Assembly (NCBI GenBank): GCA_965249185.1 | Contig: CBDFLS010000002.1 | Coordinates: forward strand, 1,054,001-1,118,000 | DNA: 64,000 nucleotides | Direction: 5' to 3' | Source: CBDFLS01 sp965249185 | Lineage (GTDB): Bacteria > Chloroflexota > Dehalococcoidia > Lucifugimonadales > Australimonadaceae | Shown: piece after piece, positions 17,643 to 26,231 of the stretch | Position numbering within the stretch: the stretch's first letter is position 1 | Layout of the letters: the number at the start of each line of letters is the position of its first letter | Translations under genes and position numbers: made by a program | Notes under the pieces: generated by a model | Database searches by the model: none | What the model was told of the DNA's origin: nothing | Seen by the model: the letters and a program-made list of their open reading frames with translations, nothing else

Positions 17643-20081
17643 TCAGGTCAAGGGCAGCCGCTTCCGCAGCGCAAACGTCAGAGCGCCTCCGGCGATGACC
17701 GCCGCTCCCACCACGATGGCGATAATGGCGCCGATGGGGAAGCCGCTCGCGGCCGTCACGGTGGCCCGCAGAGTGGCCGAGTTGTTCGCTGTGTCGGGGT
17801 CGGTCTCGCGGCCTGATACGCTGATGGAGTTGGCGGCCGTCCCCTTCTCCTCCGGTCTCACCGTAATCGTCGCCACGACCGCGCCGCCGCTGGCCAGGCC
17901 GTCCAGGTCGCAGGTCACGACGCCGTTCGACTCGCTGCAGTCGCCGCCGATGACTCTGGCGGAGACGATGAAGGCGCCGGCGGGCAGGGTGTCCGTGAGC
18001 GTCAGCCCCGTGGCGTCCGAGGGGCCGGCGTTGGTGACGGCGATAGAGTAGACGAGGTTGCCGCCCGTCTCCACCTGATCGGGCGATACGCTGGCGGCAA
18101 GGGACAGGTCGGCCTCCACTCTCACTCCCGTCCGCTTCATTACAGTGTTGTTTCCCGTGTCGATGTCCGTCTCGTTCCCTCGCACACTGGCGGTGCTGCT
18201 GAACGGCTCCCTCGCCGAGGAGGGGACGGCTGCGCGGACCGTGACCGTGGCGGTGGAGCCCCTGGCCAGGCTGCCCAGGTCGCAGGCAACGACGCCGTTC
18301 GTTTGGGCGCAGATGCCCGGGATGGCGGAGGCGGAGATGAAGCTCGCCGCTGAGGGGAGCGTGACGGTAAGGACCGCTCCCGTGGCGTCGGAGGGGCCGT
18401 CGTTGGCGACGAGGAACTCGTAGGTCAGCTCGCGGCCCGCTAACGCCGAGTCGGGCGATAGCGTGGCGTCGAGCGACAAGTCGGCCTGCGCCTCCACCGA
18501 TAGCGCTTGCGTGAGGGTGTTGTTCGCCGCGTTCGGGTCGCGCTCGACGCCCGTTACGCCGGCGACGCTGGAGAGGACGCCCGTGGCCGTGGGGGCGACG
18601 GTGGCTTGGATGGCGAGAGTGGCGGTAGCGCCGCTCGGCAGGCTGGCCAGGTCGCAGGTGACGGTGCCGCTCGCTTCGGTGCAGCGGCCCTGGCTTGGCG
18701 CCACGGAGATGAACGTTACCCCTGGAGGGAGCGTGTCGGTGAATAACACGCCGGTGGCATCGGAGGGGCCGTGGTTGGCGACGGCGAAGTCATAGGTGAG
18801 GCTGCCCCCGGCCACCGCTGGGTCGGGGGAGTGGCCGGCGCCAAGGGCCAGGTCGGCCTGGGGAGCCTCGAAGGCCCCGATATCGCATCCCGGGCCCAGG
18901 GGCCGGGCGACACCTCGCTGGTCAAACAGCTCACATGCGCTGGCGCTGTCGCCGGGCGTGGCCGGGTTGCCGGCGTCGATGGCCGGGCTGCCCGCCAGCA
19001 GCGCGTGGGTCGGGGTGACGCCGCCGTTGGCGGCCAGCGGGCCGAGCTCGGGGTCCCGGCCGATGATATTGCCGGTGGTCGCGCCGGTGATCGTGCAGCC
19101 GCTGGCCTGCTGGACGAGGTTGTAGCCCGCGGAGGCGAGGCCGCCGCTGCAGTCCGGCCCGCCTTGGCCCGCGGTGTTCCCCGCGACGATGGAGTTGCCC
19201 ACCCTCACCGGGCCGCCGCCATGGATACCTCCTCCGCTGCCGGCGGCGGAGTTCGCGCTGATGGTGGCGTTGCGGAGGTCCGCCCTCCCCGAATTCCAGA
19301 TGCCGCCGCCCGAGGCGCCGGCGGCGTTGCCGCTGACGGTGGTGTTGATGAGCGTCACCTCCGAGCCGTCGTCGTTGTAGATGCCGCCGCCCGAGGCGCC
19401 GGCGGTGTTGCCGCTGATGGTGGAATCGATCAGCACGAGGGTCGCTCCGGAATCGTTGTGGACGCCCGCGCCATCGGCGGCGCTGTTGCCGATGATGACC
19501 ACGTCGATCAGCGTGAGACGGGCCGTGTTGTGAATGCCGCCCCCGGGCCTCCCATCGGCGTTTCCGTTTCGGATCGTCACACCGGAGATGGTGACATTGG
19601 CGTGGATGTCGAACACTCGGTCGATGGAGGCGCCGTCGATGATGGTCCTGTCGGCGCCGGCGCCCGCGATGGTGAGGTCGCTGGTGACGTCCATGTCGCC
19701 AGTCCAACCCCTCGTCACGACTCCACCGGCCCCTTTGATGATCAGATCGGTGGAGAGGTTCAGGTCGTCGGGCGGTCCCTCCTCTTCGCCCATCCTTGGG
19801 ATGCTCAAAGCATAGATGCCCGGAGGCACATGGATGATATCGGCCTCGACCGTCCTGTTGGTGGTGAGGATCGCCTCGCGCAGCGAGCAATCAGCCAAGT
19901 GCTGGCGATCATTCATCTGAGCATTGATGGCCGGAACGCAGAAGTTGCCTGGGCCGGACGGGTCTGCGTCATCGGACCGGGTGACGGTGAAGGTGAGGCC
20001 TGGGTTCCGGGCCGCCGCGGGTGGCGCCTCCAAAGCTATCAGGAGGACCGCCGTCAGGAGGAGAAGAATCGCCGTGCGCAT
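17643..20081 (-). CDS. secreted surface protein: parallel beta-helix plus three DUF11 domains and C-terminal membrane anchor
   Basis: 812 residues. A signal peptide (residues 1-24) is followed by a CSLREA-type region ('DCSLREAIL'). A Gly/Asn-rich right-handed beta-helix comes next (about 100-350), with repeated 'ISGNTAGASGGGIYN'-like turns as in polymorphic outer-membrane repeats. 'SPAIDAGNPA...RGVARPLGPGCDIGAFE' is the usual helix cap. Three DUF11 Ig-like domains then repeat 'GPSDATG...LP.G..F...C...NG.V.CDL..L..G' (about 410-780). The protein ends in a hydrophobic helix and the basic tail 'RKRLPLT', a membrane anchor. It is probably an adhesive or stalk-like cell-surface protein. The cupredoxin lipoprotein gene lies 41 bases upstream on the same strand. 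Confidence 0.85.
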   Translation of the reverse strand: MRTAILLLLTAVLLIALEAPPAAARNPGLTFTVTRSDDADPSGPGNFCVPAINAQMNDRQHLADCSLREAILTTNRTVEADIIHVPPGIYALSIPRMGEEEGPPDDLNLSTDLIIKGAGGVVTRGWTGDMDVTSDLTIAGAGADRTIIDGASIDRVFDIHANVTISGVTIRNGNADGRPGGGIHNTARLTLIDVVIIGNSAADGAGVHNDSGATLVLIDSTISGNTAGASGGGIYNDDGSEVTLINTTVSGNAAGASGGGIWNSGRADLRNATISANSAAGSGGGIHGGGPVRVGNSIVAGNTAGQGGPDCSGGLASAGYNLVQQASGCTITGATTGNIIGRDPELGPLAANGGVTPTHALLAGSPAIDAGNPATPGDSASACELFDQRGVARPLGPGCDIGAFEAPQADLALGAGHSPDPAVAGGSLTYDFAVANHGPSDATGVLFTDTLPPGVTFISVAPSQGRCTEASGTVTCDLASLPSGATATLAIQATVAPTATGVLSSVAGVTGVERDPNAANNTLTQALSVEAQADLSLDATLSPDSALAGRELTYEFLVANDGPSDATGAVLTVTLPSAASFISASAIPGICAQTNGVVACDLGSLARGSTATVTVRAAVPSSAREPFSSTASVRGNETDIDTGNNTVMKRTGVRVEADLSLAASVSPDQVETGGNLVYSIAVTNAGPSDATGLTLTDTLPAGAFIVSARVIGGDCSESNGVVTCDLDGLASGGAVVATITVRPEEKGTAANSISVSGRETDPDTANNSATLRATVTAASGFPIGAIIAIVVGAAVIAGGALTFALRKRLPLT

Positions 20082-20122
20082 GGTCAGCTTTCACTTGGGC
20101 GTCCGCGTGGAGCCATCGCGGG

Positions 20123-20638
20123 CTACGACGGTGGCGGCGGGACGTTGAAATCCGCCACCATCCCTCTCAGCGCATGGGAGTAGAGGGGCTCTTCCACGGG
20201 GATGCGGGCGAAGCAGATCAGCGTGTAGAGACTCGGCGCCAGCGGCTCCGGGAAGCTCATCGTCAGCTTCTCGCCTGGGTCCAGCACCTCCAGGCGGAGG
20301 TACTGGTAGCCCCCGTAGTAATTGACCGCGATCATGACCCTCTCCCGCTCGTCCGTGTCGACCAGGTCCATCAGTGAGGGCCCCGCGGGCACCTGCACGA
20401 GACGGAACTGGTGTGGGTACTCGCCGATATTCTCTATGTTGAACACGATGTCGCCGTCGGTGATCTCGCCGGGGTCGAAGATGAAGGCGTACTCGTCCAG
20501 CTTCACATCCACCACCGTGGGCCCAGTGGCCTCCTGGGGTGCGTCCACCGTTTTCTCGACCTCGCCGCCGCCACAGGACGCCAGCGTCAGCGCCGCCGCC
20601 AGGGCCGGAAGCATCGCGAGGTACCCGATGCGCCTCAT
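20123..20638 (-). CDS. cupredoxin-like lipoprotein
   Basis: 171 residues. The N-terminus is a lipoprotein signal peptide with lipobox 'LASC' (Cys22), so the protein should be anchored on the outer face of the cytoplasmic membrane. The beta-rich body has candidate copper ligands in type-1 order: His in 'EYPHQF', Cys in 'YTLICF', then His and Met in 'SHALRGM'. These match the H...C...H...M set of small blue copper proteins, though the spacing between Cys and His is longer than usual. It may carry electrons or handle copper. It lies just upstream of the beta-helix/DUF11 gene on the same strand. Confidence 0.75.
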   Translation of the reverse strand: MRRIGYLAMLPALAAALTLASCGGGEVEKTVDAPQEATGPTVVDVKLDEYAFIFDPGEITDGDIVFNIENIGEYPHQFRLVQVPAGPSLMDLVDTDERERVMIAVNYYGGYQYLRLEVLDPGEKLTMSFPEPLAPSLYTLICFARIPVEEPLYSHALRGMVADFNVPPPPS

Positions 20639-20694
20639 CTGGGTCTCCTCTCCTCGGGCCCGGCGGCGGTGTTAAGAAGCACCGTTCTCTTCAC

Positions 20695-22251
20695 CTAACC
20701 CCCGTAGCGCTCCCGCAGCTCGCGTTTCAGCACCTTGCCCAATGGGTTGCGCGGCAGCTCGTCCACGAACACCACCGACTCGGGGCGCTTGAAGCGGGCC
20801 AAGTGCTCCTGGCACCGCTCGAGCAGCTCTTCTTCCGTGACGGATGCGCCGGGTCGGACCGCCACCACCGCCGTGACCCGCTCGCCCCACGTCTCGTCTG
20901 GCACGCCGATCACCGCCGCCTCCAGCACGCCGGGGTAGGCGTGCAGCACGTTCTCCACCTCTTCGGGCGATACCATCTCGCCGCCACGCTTGATGAAGTC
21001 CTTGGCGCGCCCCGCCAGGTAGATGTAGCCGTCTTCGTCCGTGTAGCCTAGGTCGCCGGTATAGAGCCAGCCGTCCCTCAGCACCTGCTCCGTCTCCGAC
21101 TCCTGGCCCCAGTAGCCGGCCATGAGCCGGGATCCCCGCGCCACGATCTTCCCCACTTGGCCGGCGGGCATCGTGGCGCCCGCCTCGTCCACGATCCGGA
21201 CCTCCACATCCGGCAGCGGCCTGCCGATGCTGCTCAGATGACGCCGCCGGCGCTGCACCAGCTCCGGAGGCCCCTCCAGCACGTGGTCCTCGGGGGGAAC
21301 CATGGCGATGGTGGAGCCGGTCTCCGTCTGGCCGAAAGCGTTGATGAACTGGCAGTGGGGCAGCGCCGCCACCGCCCGCTCGATGAGCGGCGGCGGCATG
21401 GGCGCTCCGCCGTAGGTGAGGACACGGAGGCTGGAGAGGTCGTGGTGCCCGAAATCGGGGTGGTCCAGGAGCTGGCGGAGCATGGTCGGCACCAGCAGGG
21501 CCCGCTGCACCGACTCCCGCTGCACCAGCCCCATCCACTCGCGGGCCTCGAACTGCCGCTGCATCACCAGGGTTCTGCCGCCGAAGACCGACGCCAGGGC
21601 CGCCTGGAGCCCCGCGACGTGATAGAAGGGGACGGTCAGAAGGCTCGGCTCCTCCCTATCGGGGTCGGCGGCCTCCACGTTGCTGAGGATGTAGGAGGTG
21701 AAGCTGGCCTGGGTTAGCGTCACGCCCTTGGGGCGGCCCGTGGTGCCCGCGGTGAAGAGCAGCGCCGCCGGGTCCGGGTCGTCGCCCTGGGGGAAGCGGA
21801 GCTCCTCGTCCTCTCCAGACTCGAGCAGCGCCTCGTAAGCCGTCCATCCCTGCCGCTCCTGGCCGTCCATCAGGACGAGCAGGCGGAGCGAGGACGCCGC
21901 CGAGCGGACCTCCTCGACCAGCGGCGCGTAGCGGGCGCCCGCCAGGAGGGCCACGGGCTTCGCCGTCTCCAGGGGCGGCAGCAGCTCTTCCGCCCTTCCA
22001 CGGAAGTTGAGCGGCACGTAGATGGCGTCGAGCCGGGCGGCTGCGAAGTAGAGCTCCAGGTGTTGGGGAGTGTTCACATCCAGGACGGCCACGCGGTCGC
22101 CGGGGCCTACCCCGTGGACGGCAAGGGCGTTGGCCAGGCGATTGGCGCGTCTCGCCAGGCCGGCGTAGGTGGGCCGCTGGCCGTCGAGCACCGCCGCCAT
22201 CCGCTCGGGGACGATGGCGGCCGCAATGGCGAGCAGCTCATGGGTGTGCAT
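20695..22251 (-). CDS. acyl-CoA synthetase (AMP-forming)
   Basis: 518 residues from ATG 22249-22251, which follows GAGGTG and overlaps the end of the preceding hydratase gene by 14 bases. The frame is open further upstream, but that part lies inside the hydratase gene. Family motifs are 'FTAGTTGRPKGVTLTQ' (P-loop), 'NAFGQTETGS', 'GWLYTGDLGYTDEDGYIYLAGR' and the C-terminal lysine motif 'NPLGKVLKRELRE'. It activates an acid to its CoA thioester. The overlap with the enoyl-CoA hydratase gene and that gene's overlap with a second hydratase suggest a tightly coupled three-gene operon for beta-oxidation-type breakdown of one acid class. Confidence 0.92.
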   Translation of the reverse strand: MHTHELLAIAAAIVPERMAAVLDGQRPTYAGLARRANRLANALAVHGVGPGDRVAVLDVNTPQHLELYFAAARLDAIYVPLNFRGRAEELLPPLETAKPVALLAGARYAPLVEEVRSAASSLRLLVLMDGQERQGWTAYEALLESGEDEELRFPQGDDPDPAALLFTAGTTGRPKGVTLTQASFTSYILSNVEAADPDREEPSLLTVPFYHVAGLQAALASVFGGRTLVMQRQFEAREWMGLVQRESVQRALLVPTMLRQLLDHPDFGHHDLSSLRVLTYGGAPMPPPLIERAVAALPHCQFINAFGQTETGSTIAMVPPEDHVLEGPPELVQRRRRHLSSIGRPLPDVEVRIVDEAGATMPAGQVGKIVARGSRLMAGYWGQESETEQVLRDGWLYTGDLGYTDEDGYIYLAGRAKDFIKRGGEMVSPEEVENVLHAYPGVLEAAVIGVPDETWGERVTAVVAVRPGASVTEEELLERCQEHLARFKRPESVVFVDELPRNPLGKVLKRELRERYGG

Positions 22252-23011
22252 GGGTGAGCACCTCGTAGGGGGCGCCTCTGCTCGATGGGGAGCCCGAGGC
22301 CAACGCCGTGGCGCGATGGTACTCCATCTCCAGGGCATGGGAGAGGGGCATCTCCAGTCCCTGGCTGACCGACCCCTTCACCGCTTCCAACACCGTGGAG
22401 GGGTGCTCCAGCACGAGGAGCAGCAGCGCCTGGGCCTCATCCAGCAATCGCTCGGCGGTAGTCACCCGGGTGACCAGGCCCATGGCCAGCGCCTCGCGGG
22501 CGCCGATGCGACGTCCCGTCAGCAGCAGCTCCATGGCCCGCGCCGGCCCCACCACGCGGCTCACGCTCTGAGTGCCGCCCGCCGCCGGAACCATGCCCAG
22601 CAGCACCTCCGGCAGCCCGAACACCGCATCCTCCGACGCCACCCGGAAGTCGCAGAGGCAGGCCATCTCGATGCCCACGCCCAGGCAGTAGCCGTGGATG
22701 GCGGCGACGGTGGGCTTCGTGAATCCGGCGAGCAGTCCCCATATGTCTCGCTCCCAGCGCACCCACCGGGCCACCATTTGGGAGGGCGCGGTGCCGAACT
22801 CCGTCAGGTCGGCGCCCGAGCAGAACCCCTTTGGCCCGGCCCCGTGCAGGAGCACGCCGCGGACCTCCGGGTCGTCCCGGGCCGCCTCCAGCACCTGGTA
22901 CAGCTCATCGCGCATCCGGATGTTGTAGGCGTTGACCACCTGGGGCCGGTCCAGCGTGATGGTGGCCACGAGGCCCTGCTTGGCGTATCGGACCGTCTGG
23001 AAGCTGTTCAT
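22238..23011 (-). CDS. enoyl-CoA hydratase/isomerase family protein
   Basis: 257 residues of the crotonase fold. 'GFCSGADLTEF' forms the first half of the oxyanion hole, 'KPTVAAIHGYCLGVGIEMACLCDFRVAS' the second, and 'FGLPEVLLGMVPAAGGTQ' carries the Glu usually involved in catalysis. Family members hydrate, isomerise or cleave enoyl-CoA esters. The start overlaps the end of the upstream hydratase by 4 bases (ATGA), and its end overlaps the synthetase gene. The exact reaction is not decided by sequence. Confidence 0.9.
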   Translation of the reverse strand: MNSFQTVRYAKQGLVATITLDRPQVVNAYNIRMRDELYQVLEAARDDPEVRGVLLHGAGPKGFCSGADLTEFGTAPSQMVARWVRWERDIWGLLAGFTKPTVAAIHGYCLGVGIEMACLCDFRVASEDAVFGLPEVLLGMVPAAGGTQSVSRVVGPARAMELLLTGRRIGAREALAMGLVTRVTTAERLLDEAQALLLLVLEHPSTVLEAVKGSVSQGLEMPLSHALEMEYHRATALASGSPSSRGAPYEVLTHAHP

Positions 23012-23754
23012 CGGCCTCTGAATCCCGGCGGCCGGCGCTCCAGAAACGAACGTATGCCCTCGTGCCGGTCATCGGTGGTGTGCAGCAGGATATTCAGGTC
23101 CGCCTCCAGGCGCAGCCCCTGGGCCAGCGTCATGTCCATGCCCGAGGCCACGGCCTCCTTGGCGTAGGCCGCCGCCACCGGGGCGCCGTCCAGCAGCCGG
23201 TGGGTCAGCTCCGCCACGCATGCATCCAGGCCATCGTCGGCCGTCACCTGATGGACCAGGCCCATGCGGAGCGCCTCGTCGGCGGAGACCGTCTCGCCCG
23301 TGAGCAGCAGCCGCATGGTGTGGGCCCATCCCACCAGCCGGGGCAGGCGCTGGGTGCCTCCGTCCCACGGCAGAAGCCCCTGGGCTACCTGGGTCAAGCC
23401 CAGGCGTGCGCGGCGCACCGCCACCCGCAGGTCGCAGGCCAAGGCCAGCTCCAGGCCTTGGCCCACACAGTCGCCGTTGATGGCGGCCACCACCGGCTTG
23501 CGCAGGGCGGCAACCGCGTGCGCTGCCTGGACCAGCCCGTGGCCCCGCGCCGGGCGCTCCCATCCCACCGAGAAGTCCGCGCCCCGGCCGGTGAGCACGG
23601 CGACCCGGACGGTATCGTCGGCGCCGACGCCGGCGCAGGCCTCCGCCAGCTCCTGGGCGAGGGCGGCATTGACCCGGTTCTTTGCCCGGGGGCGGTTCAG
23701 GGCGATGGTGGCGACGCTATCGCGGTGCTCCACCGCCACAAGTCGAGCGGGCAT
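23008..23754 (-). CDS. enoyl-CoA hydratase/isomerase family protein (second, diverged)
   Basis: 248 residues from the ATG at 23752-23754, which follows GGAG at good spacing and begins the normal family N-terminus ('VAVEHRDSVATIALNRP'). In-frame ATGs at 23787 and 23834 would add non-conserved residues. The oxyanion-hole region reads 'DFSVGWERPARG', where most relatives have a SAGAD-like motif, while 'KPVVAAINGDCVGQGLELALACDLRVA' is standard. The altered first motif, with Gly-Trp-Glu in place of Gly-Ala-Asp, suggests changed catalysis. It is the first gene of the hydratase-hydratase-synthetase operon and diverges from groESL. Confidence 0.85.
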   Translation of the reverse strand: MPARLVAVEHRDSVATIALNRPRAKNRVNAALAQELAEACAGVGADDTVRVAVLTGRGADFSVGWERPARGHGLVQAAHAVAALRKPVVAAINGDCVGQGLELALACDLRVAVRRARLGLTQVAQGLLPWDGGTQRLPRLVGWAHTMRLLLTGETVSADEALRMGLVHQVTADDGLDACVAELTHRLLDGAPVAAAYAKEAVASGMDMTLAQGLRLEADLNILLHTTDDRHEGIRSFLERRPPGFRGR

Positions 23755-23871
23755 GGGGGCTCCAAACGCCGCGGGTGGCGCAGTCATGTTCCCATCCGCT
23801 TCGGGGGGTGTCAAGGAAGTCGGCGAAGTGGCCATCTCGTCCGTGCGCCAGAGGGCCCGCCAGACGGCCCC

Positions 23872-23900
23872 TTGACAGCGGCGTGAGAGGCCAATATGAT
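23872..23900 (+). promoter_or_regulatory. near-consensus sigma-70 promoter of groESL
   Basis: TTGACA (23872-23877), a 17-base spacer, and TATGAT (23895-23900) form an almost ideal housekeeping promoter. The predicted start is around 23907, just before the CIRCE operator, so a bound HrcA repressor would block initiation or early elongation. Confidence 0.88.
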
Positions 23901-23909
23901 TTCGCTGGA

Positions 23910-23936
23910 TTAGCACTCGGCGCTGTGGAGTGCTAA
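23910..23936. promoter_or_regulatory. CIRCE operator (HrcA binding site)
   Basis: TTAGCACTC (23910-23918), a 9-base spacer, and GAGTGCTAA (23928-23936) match the CIRCE consensus at every position. CIRCE is bound by the heat-shock repressor HrcA. Its position directly after the promoter and before groES indicates heat-inducible control of the chaperonin operon. The hrcA gene itself is not in the window. Confidence 0.97.
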
Positions 23937-24001
23937 TCCACTGCATATCCCAGTTAAGAGAGAGAAAAATGCCCCAGCCAAGAAAGGGAAAGGAGAAAAG
24001 C

Positions 24002-24295
24002 GTGGCGCGAAAGCTGCAACCATTGGGCGACCGTGTGGTCATCAAGCCCCTCGAACGGGAGGAGACGACCAAGAGCGGAATTTTCATTCCGGATACCGCC
24101 AAGGAGCGGCCTCAAGAGGGAAAGGTCGTTGCCGCAGGCCCAGGCCGGACCACCGACGAGGGAAAGGTGCTTCCCCTAGAGCTGAAGGCGGGAGATACCG
24201 TGGTGTACTCCAAGTTCGCGGGCACCGAGTTCACCGAGGACGATGTGGACTACCTGATTATGGCCGAGCGGGACATTCTGGCCAAGCTGGCCTGA
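24002..24295 (+). CDS. groS: co-chaperonin GroES
   Basis: 97 residues from GTG 24002, preceded by AAAGGAG at ideal distance. That start gives the normal GroES length and N-terminus 'KLQPLGDRVVIKPLE'. An ATG at 23969 would add 11 lysine-rich residues and is the alternative. The mobile loop ('EETTKSGIFIPDTAKERPQEGKVVAAG' region) and the C-terminal 'VDYLIMAERDILAKL' are intact. GroES forms the heptameric lid of the GroEL folding chamber. It is the first gene of the CIRCE-controlled operon. Confidence 0.97.
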   Translation: MARKLQPLGDRVVIKPLEREETTKSGIFIPDTAKERPQEGKVVAAGPGRTTDEGKVLPLELKAGDTVVYSKFAGTEFTEDDVDYLIMAERDILAKLA

Positions 24296-24341
24296 GGCCG
24301 GTTCGGTCCACCACGAGTAAAAACGAACAAAGGAGACCTGT

Positions 24342-25970
24342 ATGGCGAAGCAACTAATGTTCGGTGACGACGCGCGAAAGGCGCTGAAGACGGGCATGGA
24401 CACTCTGGCCAACGCCGTGAAGATCACGCTGGGGCCTCGGGGCCGGAACGTGATCCTGGACAAGAAGTTCGGCCCGCCCAGCGTCTGTAGCGACGGCGTG
24501 ACCATAGCGAAAGAGATCGATCTGGACGACGCGTACGAGAACATGGGGGCCCAGCTTCTGAAGGAGGCGGCCACCAAGACCAACGACGTGGCCGGCGACG
24601 GCACCACCACGGCCACGGTGCTGGCCCAGGCCATCATCAACGAGGGTTTCCGCAACGTGGCGGCGGGCGCCGACCCCATGGCGCTGAAGCGGGGCATCGA
24701 GAAGGCCGTCAGCAAGCTGCGGGACCGGATCAAGGAGATGGCCACCCCCGTGAGCGGCAGCAGGGAGCAGATCGCCCAGGTCGCTGCGCTCTCCGCCCAC
24801 GAGCAGGGGATCGGCGACCTCATCGCAGAGGTCATGGAGAAGGTGGGCAAGGACGGCGTTATCACGGTGGAGGAGTCCAAGGGACTTGAGTACGAGGTGG
24901 AATACGTGGAGGGGATGCAGGTCGACCGTGGCTATATCTCCCCCTACTTCATGACCAACTCGGACCGGATGGAGTCGGTGATTGAGGACCCCTACATTCT
25001 GATCACCGATAAGAAAATCTCTGCGGTCAACGACCTGCTGCCCGGGCTGGAGAAGGTGCTCCAGGTCAGCAAGAACGTCGTCGTGGTGGCCGAGGACATC
25101 GAGGGCGAGGCCCTGGCCACGCTGGTGGTCAACAAGCTCCGGGGCACCCTGAGCGGCCTGGCCGTAAAGGCGCCTGGCTTCGGCGACCGGCGCAAGGAGA
25201 TGCTCGAGGACATCGCCGTGCTCACGGGCGGAACGGTCATCAGCGAGGAGGTCGGCAGGAAGCTCGACTCGGTGGTCGTGGCTGACTTGGGAAGGGCGCG
25301 GCGTGTGGTGGCCACCAAAGAGGACACCACCTTCGTGGAGGGCCGTGGCGACGAGGGGGCCATCCAGGACCGGATTAAGCAGATCAAGGCCCGGATCGAG
25401 GACACCACTTCCGACTTCGACCGGGAGAAGCTCCAGGAGCGGCTGGCGAAGCTGTCCGGTGGCGTGGCGGTCATCAGGGTTGGCGCCGCCACGGAGGTGG
25501 AGCTGAAGGAGAAGAAGGCCAGGGTGGAGGACGCGCTGTCGGCCACTCGCGCCGCCGTGGAGGAGGGCATCGTTCCCGGTGGCGGAATCGTGATGCTGCG
25601 CATCGCCGACGCCTTGGACGGTAAAGGCCTGACCGGCGACGAGCTGACGGGCGTCCAGATCGTTAAGAAGGCGCTGGCGGAGCCGCTGCGGCTCATTGCT
25701 CTGAACTCCGGCCAGTCGCCCGACGTGATTCTTGACGCCGCCCGCAAGTCCGAGAAGGACTGGGGATTCGATGCCGAAGTCGGTGCGTGGGGCCACATGC
25801 TAGAGATGGGGATCATCGACCCGGCCAAGGTCACACGGGCGGCCCTGGAGAACGCGGCGAGCGTCGCCGCCATGGTCCTCACCACCGAGTCCCTGGTGAC
25901 GGACCTGCCGGAGAAGAAGCAGGCGGCCATGATGCCCGGTGGCCATGGCCACGGCATGGAAGACTTCTAG
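24342..25970 (+). CDS. groL: chaperonin GroEL
   Basis: 542 residues, full length. The ATP site 'LGPRGRNVILDKKFGPP' and 'DVAGDGTTTATVLAQ' is intact, as are the intermediate and apical domain sequences. The C-terminus 'PGGHGHGMEDF' replaces the common GGM-repeat tail with a His-containing one. GroEL folds proteins in an ATP-driven double ring with GroES. ATG follows AAAGGAG. It lies 46 bases after groES, and a hairpin terminator follows 27 bases after the stop. Confidence 0.98.
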   Translation: MAKQLMFGDDARKALKTGMDTLANAVKITLGPRGRNVILDKKFGPPSVCSDGVTIAKEIDLDDAYENMGAQLLKEAATKTNDVAGDGTTTATVLAQAIINEGFRNVAAGADPMALKRGIEKAVSKLRDRIKEMATPVSGSREQIAQVAALSAHEQGIGDLIAEVMEKVGKDGVITVEESKGLEYEVEYVEGMQVDRGYISPYFMTNSDRMESVIEDPYILITDKKISAVNDLLPGLEKVLQVSKNVVVVAEDIEGEALATLVVNKLRGTLSGLAVKAPGFGDRRKEMLEDIAVLTGGTVISEEVGRKLDSVVVADLGRARRVVATKEDTTFVEGRGDEGAIQDRIKQIKARIEDTTSDFDREKLQERLAKLSGGVAVIRVGAATEVELKEKKARVEDALSATRAAVEEGIVPGGGIVMLRIADALDGKGLTGDELTGVQIVKKALAEPLRLIALNSGQSPDVILDAARKSEKDWGFDAEVGAWGHMLEMGIIDPAKVTRAALENAASVAAMVLTTESLVTDLPEKKQAAMMPGGHGHGMEDF

Positions 25971-25997
25971 GCCTGAGCATCGGACTGCAATGCGAGA

Positions 25998-26026
25998 GAG
26001 GGGCCGCCTTCATCGGGCGGCCCCTC
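25998..26026 (+). terminator. hairpin terminator after groEL
   Basis: GAGGGGCCGCC (25998-26008) pairs perfectly with GGCGGCCCCTC (26016-26026) around a 7-base loop, followed by CCTCTTG. The strength and place of the hairpin suit the end of the groESL transcript, although the T tract is weak, as is usual in GC-rich genomes. Confidence 0.75.
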
Positions 26027-26231
26027 CCTCTTGCGGCGCCCCGGACCGTGGGCGGTCCTTCTCGCTCCCTGCCCTCCGGCCGGATACATGCCGGCCCTCG
26101 CTGTTGACACGCACTTCCCGCGGGGAGAGACTTGGGCCTGAGTGTCGAGATTGCACGAGTGATGCCGCTATGACCTTTCTCCCCACGTCGTCGAATGCTT
26201 CCATCTTCGGGCCGCGGAGCGGGCGCCAACC

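Noticed and set aside
17643..20081. Repeats in the beta-helix gene as a CRISPR or DNA repeat array
   Set aside because: The repeats are irregular, in frame and coding for Gly/Asn turns; there are no unique spacers of constant length and no cas genes.
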